From WHSM01 sp050701635 (GTDB lineage Bacteria > Actinomycetota > Actinomycetes > Mycobacteriales > Micromonosporaceae): DNA of 17,225 nucleotides. Of this stretch, positions 1 through 6,900 are shown one piece after another. The translations under genes and the position numbers were made by a program. Each line of letters begins with the position of its first letter. Position 1 is the first letter of the stretch. Location of the stretch: contig JBOGDF010000082.1 of assembly GCA_050701635.1 (NCBI GenBank), forward strand, positions 1-17,225. The letters are read 5' to 3'. The notes under the pieces were generated by a model. That model saw only the letters and a program-made list of their open reading frames with translations, had not been told where the DNA came from and did no database searches.

Positions 1-100
1 CTGGATCCGCGTCATCTGGCGCTGCTGGATCACCAGCACGCCCTACGACCCCACCAAACACGGGGCGGCGGCAACGCTCACACAGCCAAAAGCTGCATGA
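1..100 (+). mobile_element. 3' end of an IS110-like transposase gene (C-terminal fragment, cut by window edge)
   Basis: Reading from base 2, the plus strand encodes 32 residues ending at a TGA at 98-100. They contain WIRVIWRCW and TPYDPTKHGAA, which resemble the C-termini of IS110/IS116/IS902-family transposases as I remember them. This is recognition from a short motif, not a search. The family cuts and joins DNA with a DEDD-type catalytic domain; that part lies outside the window. Its 3' end is 17 bp from the last codon of the HNH toxin tip on the opposite strand, so the element appears to have landed right behind that toxin. The family assignment is moderate and mobility is unknown. Confidence 0.55.
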
Positions 101-103
101 GGT

Positions 104-120
104 TGACACAGAGGGTGTCA
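104..120. repeat. Perfect 6-bp inverted repeat at the presumed IS end
   Basis: TGACAC (104-109) and GTGTCA (115-120) form a perfect inverted repeat around AGAGG. It lies 3 bp after the transposase stop and includes the stop codon (118-120, minus strand) of the HNH toxin tip. A short dyad just outside the transposase gene would fit a subterminal repeat of an IS1111/IS110-type element, but the exact element boundary cannot be fixed from one end. Confidence 0.5.
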
Positions 121-1143
121 TGGCACCCCCAGCGGGACTCGGATACCGGCCAACGGTCCGCCGAAGTATCGGAGATAAGCGCTTCCCTTGATTCCCGACT
201 GACCCGATACCCCGCCCGGGAGCACCCTGAAGCCGACAGATCCATTGGTGCCCGGCATATAGTAGCGGGTGGCCGGCACTTCCCTCAGCTGCGCCCCGAT
301 CTGTGCGCCGAGGCTCCGGCTGACACTGGCATCGAGCGGTCTCATGTTGTCGATGTCATCGGCTCCGCCCAGTTGCAGGTCCACAGTATGATCCACGTCC
401 GTACCATCGGGAACCTCGTTACCAGCGCGTCGATAGCGGTTAGCCGCGGAGGTGCCGGAGCGTCCGGGCGCCGTCACTCGCAGCCTGCCTGCAACCGCGG
501 CGTCGTTTAGCGCGTCGACCTTATCCCGTGCGGCAGCTCGCTGGGCGTTCGACCAACTCTTCTTGTACCTAAGACTCAGCGCGACCCCGTCCCTGGCGGC
601 GTCGGCCACCTTCTCGGCGTCGGCGACGTCGTCGGCGGCTTTGGACCAGTTTTTGACGACGTCGGCGATGTCGGTGACGAGTTTCTTGACCTTCATCGCG
701 AGTTTGGCGGCGGCTTTCCATTTCAGGGCGTACTTCAATCCGATCTTGACCAGCAGGCCGCCGACGAGGCCGGAGATGACGGAGACGGCGGTTTCGATGC
801 AGCCGCCGACGTCGCCTTTGAGGAAGCAGTCGATGCCTGCTTTGGCGCCGGTGACTTCGAGGATGATGTCGAGGAACAGTTTCCCGGCGTTGATCAGTTT
901 GCGTTTGAGCGCCTCCTGACGCTTGCGAGCGTCGTTAAGTTTGTCTTCGGCGTCCTGTACGTCGTCGCGGTAGCTGTGTTTGGTGCCGGCCGGTTGTGGT
1001 GGTTGGCCGAAGAACAGTCGGAAGCTCTCCCACCAAGCGTTGGCGATCGCCTCGGCGGACTTCGGCTGCTGACAGGGCGTCGTAGGTGCTCGGGTATGGC
1101 ATGCCGGCGCGCAGGTCCTCCACGTGGACGCGTTCGTGGACAA
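118..1143 (-). CDS. Displaced RHS tip 3: linker fused to HNH-like nuclease toxin, no HINT domain
   Basis: This is an orphan C-terminal fragment of an RHS toxin. From residue 44 (FFGQPPQP) it matches the pre-HINT linker of the complete RHS protein. That linker includes the hydrophobic stretch at 85-140 and runs to about residue 177. Then comes an unrelated tip: residues 190-341 with DVDHTVDLQLGG (DH at 251-252) and Asn266, the spacing expected of an HNH/treble-clef nuclease, so DNase activity is inferred. No HINT domain or RHS core is present. The formal start at 1143 is TTG. Residues 1-28 read a metallopeptidase remnant out of frame, so the true 5' limit is unclear and the fragment may be silent. 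The stop lies inside an IS-end dyad, so the C-terminus may be truncated. No immunity gene is visible. Confidence 0.65.
   Translation of the reverse strand: MSTNASTWRTCAPACHTRAPTTPCQQPKSAEAIANAWWESFRLFFGQPPQPAGTKHSYRDDVQDAEDKLNDARKRQEALKRKLINAGKLFLDIILEVTGAKAGIDCFLKGDVGGCIETAVSVISGLVGGLLVKIGLKYALKWKAAAKLAMKVKKLVTDIADVVKNWSKAADDVADAEKVADAARDGVALSLRYKKSWSNAQRAAARDKVDALNDAAVAGRLRVTAPGRSGTSAANRYRRAGNEVPDGTDVDHTVDLQLGGADDIDNMRPLDASVSRSLGAQIGAQLREVPATRYYMPGTNGSVGFRVLPGGVSGQSGIKGSAYLRYFGGPLAGIRVPLGVP
616..966 (-). repeat. RHS linker repeat, copy A (in tip 3)
   Basis: This 351-bp block aligns without indels to 2738-3088 and 4684-5034. Bases 758-876 (119 bp) are identical in all three copies, and 758-921 (164 bp) are identical to copy B. 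The first base of the identical core on the minus strand (876) is a codon first base, as in the other copies. It encodes part of the linker, including GKLFLDIILEVTG and the hydrophobic CIETAVSVISGLVGGLL. Confidence 0.93.
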
Positions 1144-1316
1144 GCGTCTTGGCCAACTGTTCCTCGCTCTCGAAGGCGCCCCTACAGGGCGTGATGCAGC
1201 CGTTCGACGCGGTGGAGCCCGCGCATGCCGGCTCTCGCTCTGTTGATCGTGATCGACAGGTCATCGATCGGAATGCGGCATTTGGAGGCGACACCGCGAA
1301 CCGAGTCCATCGTCAT
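1011..1316 (-). pseudogene. Decayed HExxH zinc-metallopeptidase toxin tip, two frame breaks
   Basis: Three reading frames must be joined to recover one domain. From 1316 the minus strand reads MTMDSVRGVASKCRIPIDD, then LSITINRARAGM, and hits a stop near 1190. A second frame, entered near 1226, gives GSTASNGCITPCRGAF, then EEQLAKTLVHERVHVEDLRA and YPSTYDALSA. After a break near 1060, a third frame gives SAEAIANAWWESF, which runs directly into the linker of tip 3. HERVH is an HExxH zinc-binding motif. The layout (short beta/loop lead, 'AF..EEQLAKTLVHER', 'YP', tryptophan-rich end) resembles metallopeptidase tips of actinobacterial polymorphic toxins as I know them. It is presumably inactive. 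It reads as an older payload whose 3' end was overwritten when tip 3 arrived. Confidence 0.6.
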
Positions 1317-1391
1317 GGGAGCCGGGCTGGTCCGCCGCCAGCACTCAGTTGATCAGCCAGCCAAATCCATCCGCAGGTCGTTGTGCTTGGT

Positions 1392-1964
1392 TCAGGGTTC
1401 GAGACCTTGGCCCCACGCCGAGCCGAAGCTCGCCAGGGTGTCATACGACCGTGCCACACGTTCATCAAAGATCACAAGCAGCGAATCCGCCGAATAGGAG
1501 ACCTGGCCCTCTCCCTCGAGTTCGCCTAGCGCTAACGTGACAGCCCTACCACCTCGTGAGCCAAGCCGTACTGACCACACGCTTCGGGGGCAGCCCTCGT
1601 CCGAGGTGTGCCACCCAGCCCCAACGTCGTCGATTACCGTTCCAACCAGGTCCCTCCACTGATGGAGGTCGCTCACCTCGACCCACGACGTGCCTGGTGG
1701 CGCCGGTAGGACTGTGGTTGTCAGGCCCAAGCCCTCAACCCGATCATCTTGTTCCCAAGAGAACGTAATCGTGGATGTTTCGGTAACAAGTCTTACCCCG
1801 AGTTCGACCTCATGAACGTCATCACGCCAGCGCTGCGTCGACCTTGCCGCATCACGAAGTGGAAGGTACAGAACTCGCAACAGTCGTCTTCCGATCAGCG
1901 ACCGAGCACCCTCCTGCAAAACGCCGATATTGGCCTCAACTATTGGTGTCAATTGCGGCGTCAT
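1392..1964 (-). CDS. Probable immunity protein for toxin tip 2
   Basis: This 190-residue soluble protein has no signal peptide or membrane segment. Its ATG (1964-1962) overlaps the TGA of the preceding toxin tip as ATGA, so the two are translationally coupled. A small ORF locked directly behind a toxin tip is the standard immunity-gene position. The sequence is acidic overall. It has a C-terminal part with VTLALGELEG, SADSLLVIFDE and a final SFGSAWG, a pattern I associate with small hypothetical or immunity proteins, but I cannot name the family. Its expected job is to bind and block the toxin of residues 424-530 of the upstream gene. The local A+T content is higher than in the RHS shell, as is common for exchanged tips. 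Function rests mainly on position. Confidence 0.7.
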   Translation of the reverse strand: MTPQLTPIVEANIGVLQEGARSLIGRRLLRVLYLPLRDAARSTQRWRDDVHEVELGVRLVTETSTITFSWEQDDRVEGLGLTTTVLPAPPGTSWVEVSDLHQWRDLVGTVIDDVGAGWHTSDEGCPRSVWSVRLGSRGGRAVTLALGELEGEGQVSYSADSLLVIFDERVARSYDTLASFGSAWGQGLEP

Positions 1965-3553
1965 GGATATCTGAACAATCCGAAATAGTGAAGGGCGCCG
2001 TCGGTGTCGAAAACAGCTCCGACTCCATCGGGTCTTATGAAGCGACTTCCGCCCTTGAAGTTGCCACCCCTGACCTGTTCTCGCACGCCCTGTGGATGGG
2101 TCAGAATGTCATCCAGCAAGTCCTGGCCAACCGTGTCTACCTGACTTCCCGCGACTCTTGGCAGCTGACCCTTCTTCATGCGCTTATCATAAGCTAAGCC
2201 CGCACGAGTCAATTCCCCGCCCCTCCCAATCTCTCTCCCGCTCGCCGACAACTCGTCCAGGTCACGTCCGCCAATCGGGCAGGTATTGTGGACGAGAATT
2301 CCCGCGCCATTGACAAAGTAGGTGTGGATGTCATCGATGGTGAGGTTGTAGGCGAACCCGACGGTCGCGGACTCTCGGTCGATACCGAGCACCGCGAGGG
2401 TTCGGCCATTGGCGGTGGTGAGTTTGTCGCCGGGGTCGAGTTGGTCGGCGCGTTGCCAGGCTCGGTCGGTGGCGTTCCAGAAGGGGTGGTTTTCGGTGGT
2501 GGTGATGCGTTTGCCACCGGCGAGTTTGAGGTCGAGGAGGGTGTCGAGGTGGGCCCAGGTGGCGGTGACGGTGCGGGTGCCTTTCTCGCCGGTTTGGGGG
2601 TCGGTGGCGTACACCTTGTCGCCGGGTTTGATCTTTGAGATGGGTTTGGTTTTGCCGCCTGCCATGCGGACTTTGGTGTCGCCGCTGAAGCTGCACGCGC
2701 CCTTGCCCGCGGCCCTGGCTGCGCCGAGGCCGCGGCGGGCGTCGGCGACTTCGTCGGCGGCTTTGGACCAGTTTTTGATGACGTCGGCGATGTCGGTGAC
2801 GAGTTTCTTGACTTTCATCGCGAGTTTGGCGGCGGCTTTCCATTTGAGGGCGTATTTGAGGCCGATTTTGACTAGGAGTCCGCCGACGAGGCCGGAGATG
2901 ACGGAGACGGCGGTTTCGATGCAGCCGCCGACGTCGCCTTTGAGGAAGCAGTCGATGCCTGCTTTGGCGCCGGTGACTTCGAGGATGATGTCGAGGAACA
3001 GTTTCCCGGCGTTGATCAGTTTGCGTTTGAGCGCCTCCTGACGTTTGCGAGCGTCGTTGAGTTTCTTCTGCGCGTCTTGTACGTCGTCGCCGTCGGCGTG
3101 TTTCGTGCCGGATGGTTGGCTGACGCGTCCGAAGAACTGGTAGCCGCCGCCGCTGGGGTTCTTGACGGCGGTGCGTTTGCCGTCGCTGTCTTCGGCGAAC
3201 CGCAGCCCGTCGGGGTCGCTGTAGGTGACGGGGGAGTTGTTGGCGTTTGCGTACGCGTTGAGCTGTTGTGGGTCGCCGGGGTCGATGACCGGGTCGACGG
3301 AGATGAACTTGCCGATGCCGGGGTCGTATTCGCGGGCTCCGAGGTGGGTGAGGCCGGTGGAGGTGTCGAGGGTGCCGTCGACGAAGCCGCGTTCACCGGC
3401 CCACGGGACATCAGTACCGCGGGGGCGGCCGAACGGGTCGAACCGGCGGTTGGTGACCGCCATCGTGTCGGCGTTTATCTGTACGTACCCGGTGCCGTGG
3501 TGGTCGGCGCCGAGGAAATCTACACACGGATTCAGAATTGCTACATCGGGCAC
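1961..3553 (-). CDS. Displaced RHS tip 2: RHS core - linker - HINT - toxin, lacking the secretion/shell region
   Basis: This 530-residue ORF starts with GTG and a poor ribosome site. Homology to the complete RHS protein begins abruptly near residue 15 (ADHHGTG). It then follows the RHS core (DPFGRPRG, THLGAREYDP, ending DPDGL near 115), the hydrophobic linker, and a HINT domain from Cys287 (CSFSGDTKVRM) to His422-Asn423. The tip, residues 424-530, is unrelated to that of the complete protein: it has GELTRAGLAYDKRMKKG, GQDLLDDILTHP and FDTDGALHYFGLF. This matches a widespread RHS-tip type that I would place loosely among small RNase-like toxins; the enzymatic activity is not proven by the sequence. 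There is no signal peptide or YD-repeat shell, so it cannot be delivered on its own. It is best explained as a displaced tip kept as a recombination donor, with immunity gene 1392-1964. Confidence 0.75.
   Translation of the reverse strand: MPDVAILNPCVDFLGADHHGTGYVQINADTMAVTNRRFDPFGRPRGTDVPWAGERGFVDGTLDTSTGLTHLGAREYDPGIGKFISVDPVIDPGDPQQLNAYANANNSPVTYSDPDGLRFAEDSDGKRTAVKNPSGGGYQFFGRVSQPSGTKHADGDDVQDAQKKLNDARKRQEALKRKLINAGKLFLDIILEVTGAKAGIDCFLKGDVGGCIETAVSVISGLVGGLLVKIGLKYALKWKAAAKLAMKVKKLVTDIADVIKNWSKAADEVADARRGLGAARAAGKGACSFSGDTKVRMAGGKTKPISKIKPGDKVYATDPQTGEKGTRTVTATWAHLDTLLDLKLAGGKRITTTENHPFWNATDRAWQRADQLDPGDKLTTANGRTLAVLGIDRESATVGFAYNLTIDDIHTYFVNGAGILVHNTCPIGGRDLDELSASGREIGRGGELTRAGLAYDKRMKKGQLPRVAGSQVDTVGQDLLDDILTHPQGVREQVRGGNFKGGSRFIRPDGVGAVFDTDGALHYFGLFRYP
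2738..3088 (-). repeat. RHS linker repeat, copy B (in tip 2)
   Basis: This block aligns without indels to 616-966 and 4684-5034. The 119-bp core, 2880-2998, is identical in all three copies. Identity with copy C extends beyond the core on the low-coordinate side, and identity with copy A extends on the high-coordinate side. The copy therefore looks like a patchwork, as gene conversion would produce. Similarity to copy C continues on both sides, covering HINT and RHS core (about 2285-3510 against 4233-5457). Confidence 0.93.
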
Positions 3554-3659
3554 CTTGCTGTCGCTCGGCCAGCCGTAGGCGCTACTCGCTGTACCTACCC
3601 CACTGGCAAAATGCCGAGCTGAAGCTCAACAACGTCACCCAAATCATGAATCGCCGAAC

Positions 3660-3950
3660 CTACCGATACCCTCTCGGGATGTGAGTCAGCTGGTCCTCAA
3701 GACTCCAACCCTCTGGGCGCTCATCTGGGTCGCTCCACGGAGCGCCCGCATCGACCCATGCTCGCCGAAAGCCGCGCGCACCCGCCGCCGTCGCGTCTTG
3801 ATAACCGAACTCGACTCCACAGCAGGGGCAGTAGTCGTAGAGCGGTGTTCGCTCATCCACCCCCCAGGGTGGTTCAGGCAGCAGCCAACCGCATATTCGG
3901 CAACGGTACTTGTCATCACTGTGCAAGGAAGTAGTCCATGTTCGTCGCAT
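3660..3950 (-). CDS. CPCC-type cysteine-rich protein, probable immunity protein for the complete RHS toxin
   Basis: This small protein has two cysteine pairs, YRCRICGW and YDYCPCCGVEFGYQD, followed by a W/P-rich end (APWSDPDERPEGW). The CPCC motif is the signature of the cysteine-rich CPCC family, whose four cysteines probably bind zinc. Members often sit beside polymorphic toxin genes. The reading frame overlaps the 3' end of the RHS gene, so it is translated with it. Two starts are possible. The ATG at 3950 gives 96 residues and a 35-nt overlap. The TTG at 3926 gives 88 residues starting nine residues before the first cysteine, closer to the usual family length. Neither has a clear Shine-Dalgarno site. 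Immunity against the tip at RHS residues 2124-2228 is inferred from position and family. Confidence 0.78.
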   Translation of the reverse strand: MRRTWTTSLHSDDKYRCRICGWLLPEPPWGVDERTPLYDYCPCCGVEFGYQDATAAGARGFRRAWVDAGAPWSDPDERPEGWSLEDQLTHIPRGYR

Positions 3951-6900
3951 GACCGTGAACGGCCGGGTCGGGCTTGAAGAACGTTCGGGGTGCGCCATTT
4001 GCATCCATGACGCCGAAGGTGTTCGTACCAGAATGGTAACGCACAACATCACCGTTTCCACGCACCCGGGTCAGCGTTCCGCTTGGCGGGTGTCGCAAGA
4101 AATCCTGCGCCTTTTCGACATACTGGACCGCATTCTGCGCATCCGCGAAGTCAGCACCATGGTCCTTGTAATGGCGGAACGCGTTTTCAGCAGCGGACTG
4201 CTTCTTCGTGCCGGTCCACAGACCTCCACACGAGTTGTGCACAAGCAGAGCCGACTCACCAGCGTAGTACGTGTGGATGTCGTCTACGGTGAGGTTGTAG
4301 GCGAATCCGACGGTCGTGGAGCCTGGGGCGATGCCGGTGACGGTGAGGGTGTGGCCGTTGGCGGTGGTGAGTTTGTCGCCGGGGTCGAGCCGGTCGGCGC
4401 GTTGCCAGGCCTTGTCGGTGGCGTTCCAGAAGGGGTGGTCTTCGGTGGTGGTGATGCGCTTGCCGCCAACGAGTTTCAGGTCGACGAGCTTGTCGAGGTG
4501 GGCCCAGGTGGCGGTGACGGTGCGGGTGCCTTTCTCGCCGGTTTGGGGGTCGGTGGCGTACACCTTCTCGCCGGGTTTGATCTTTGAGATGGGTTTGGTT
4601 TTGCCGCCTGCCATGCGGACCTTGGTGTCGCCGCTGAAGCTGCACGTGCCCTTGGCCGCCTTGGCGGCGCCGAGGCCGCGTCGGGCGTCGGCGACTTCGT
4701 CGGCGGCTTTGGACCAGTTTTTGATGACGTCGGCGATGTCGGTGACGAGTTTCTTGACCTTCATCGCGAGTTTGGCGGCGGCTTTCCATTTCAGGGCGTA
4801 CTTGAGGCCGATTTTGACTAGGAGTCCGCCGACGAGGCCGGAGATGACGGAGACGGCGGTTTCGATGCAGCCGCCGACGTCGCCTTTGAGGAAGCAGTCG
4901 ATGCCTGCTTTGGCGCCGGTGACTTCGAGGATGATGTCGAGGAATAGTTTCCCGGCGTTGATCAGTTTGCGTTTGAGCGCTTCCTGACGTTTGCGGGCGT
5001 CGTTGAGCTTCCTCTCGGCGTCCTGTACGTCACTGCCGGTGCCTTTTGTGCTCGACGGCTGCTTGACCTTCCCGGAGTACTTGTAGCTGCCGTCCGATTG
5101 CTTGGCGGCGGTGCTGTTGCCCTCATTGTCCTCGGCGACCCGTAGCCCATCCGGGTCGGTCATTGATGTCGGGTTATTGCTGGCGTACGCGTAGCCGTGC
5201 ATTTGTTGCGGGTCACCGGGGTCGATGATCGGGTCGACTGAGATGAAGCGCCCGATCCCAGGGTCGTACTCGCGGGCACCGAGATGCGTCAGACCAGTCG
5301 ACGCGTCGAGGGTGCCATCTACGAAGCCCCGTTCGCCTGCCCAGGGCACGTCGGCGCCGCGGGGGCGGCCGAACGGATCCGTGCGGCGGCGTGTGATCTC
5401 CTGGGTGTATCCGTTGACCTGCACCTCGGCGGTGCCGTGGTGGTCGGCCAGCAGGAACCGCACCGTGTCACCGGCGATGCCGGTGCGTACGGCGATCGTC
5501 TTCCCGAGGAATTCGTAATAGCGGGTCGATGACGTGACGCCGGTCGCCCGGTCGAGCTTGATCTCGGTGCCATCCAGGTAGAGCGTTGTCGACTGCGGAT
5601 CCCGGCGGATCAACCGTTCGCCGTTGGCGTCGTACACATAGCTGGTGTCGCCCTCCGTGTCGGTCACCTTCGACAGACGCCCCTCCGGATCCCAGGACAG
5701 AGTCTGGGTCCCAGCAGGGCCAGGTCGCAGGGTTGTGTTGCCGGCGGCGTCGTAGTTGTACGCAGAGGTGTCCGCGCCGCCGGGACCGGTGGACGCGATC
5801 GACGTCACCGTGTGTGGCCGGGGTTGACCCGCCGCTGGGTAGTCGTAGGTACGCAACGTGTCTTGGCCGCCGACCGCGGTCGCGTGCCGGGTCTCGGCCG
5901 TACGGTTGCCTGTCTTGTCGTAGCTGAAGGACTGCCAGTAGGGCGAAGGACCACCCAATGCCGCCGTGGTCGCATCCGCCGCGCAGTCTCCGTTGCCCGG
6001 TGTCCACGCCGAATTGAGACGACGCAGATAGTCGTAGCGGAAGCACTGGGTCTCGGCTGGCTGGCCAGCGCCGACCTCTGCAATCTTGGTCAGGTTGCCA
6101 GCCGGATCCCGCGTGTACCGGGCGTCGTAATCGGTGGCAGCGAAGCCTTCCCGGTCAAGCTTGATCCGCTGCAGTCGCCGGGTGCCGGTCTCGTACTCGA
6201 AGGTCTGCCAGATCGCCTTGCCGTAGTACTGGCCGGTGGTGAGCTGCAATGCCTCCCCGTACGGGGAGTAGGTAGTGCCGGACACGTAGGCGCCGTGGCC
6301 GCTGACTTTCCAGGGCAGCCCAAGCCCGTCGTAGCTGTGCATCAGGGTCTCACTCGGCAGACCAGGCGCAGCCGGCAACGCCATGGTCGACAGACCACCG
6401 TCGACGTTGTACGTCATCGACGTCGAGTACGTGCCGGCGAGCGCGCCCTCGCTCATCGGGATGGTGATGGCAGAACCGGTCGGCCGGTACGCGGCGTCGT
6501 ATCCCTTGACCGCGACCGTGTAGGCGTCCGAGCCCACGTACCGGGTGTGCGAGGTGGGGTAGCCCTTGACGAGGGTGTCGTACAACCAAGAGGCCCGCAG
6601 TGTGCCCGTTGCCGAGCCCTCCCGGAGCGCCGTGCGACGCCCGAGAGAGTCGTAGCTGTGGTGCAGCGTGACCCTCCGCGCGTCGGTAGTGGACACCAGT
6701 TGACCAGCGGCGTCATACGCACTGGTGGTCGTGCCCTTGTCCGGGTCATCGACCCGTACCGGCAGGCCCCTGAGGTTGTACGTGTGCCGCCAGGTGTTCC
6801 CAGCGGGGTCGGTTACCGTGGATAGCTTTCCGTCAGGGGTGTAGCTGTAGCGGGTTTCGTCGTAACCGCCGGTCGGTGCCGCGCCTTGGTACTGCCTTAG

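Noticed and set aside
1..121. Open minus-strand frame starting ATGA behind the HNH toxin, a possible immunity gene
   Set aside because: It is antisense to recognisable transposase sequence and its 40 residues look like an Arg/Pro-rich shadow.
3605..3640. GAGCT/AGCTC dyad in the 106-bp gap between the CPCC gene and tip 2 as a terminator
   Set aside because: The arms leave only a 2-nt loop and no T-run follows.
616..5034. Linker repeats as a CRISPR or IS structure
   Set aside because: Copies are in-frame protein-coding, about 2 kb apart, with unrelated genes between and no transposase or spacer pattern.
5812..6825. Plus-strand open frame opposite the RHS YD repeats
   Set aside because: It is antisense to intact YD-repeat coding sequence; GC-rich DNA keeps such frames open by chance.
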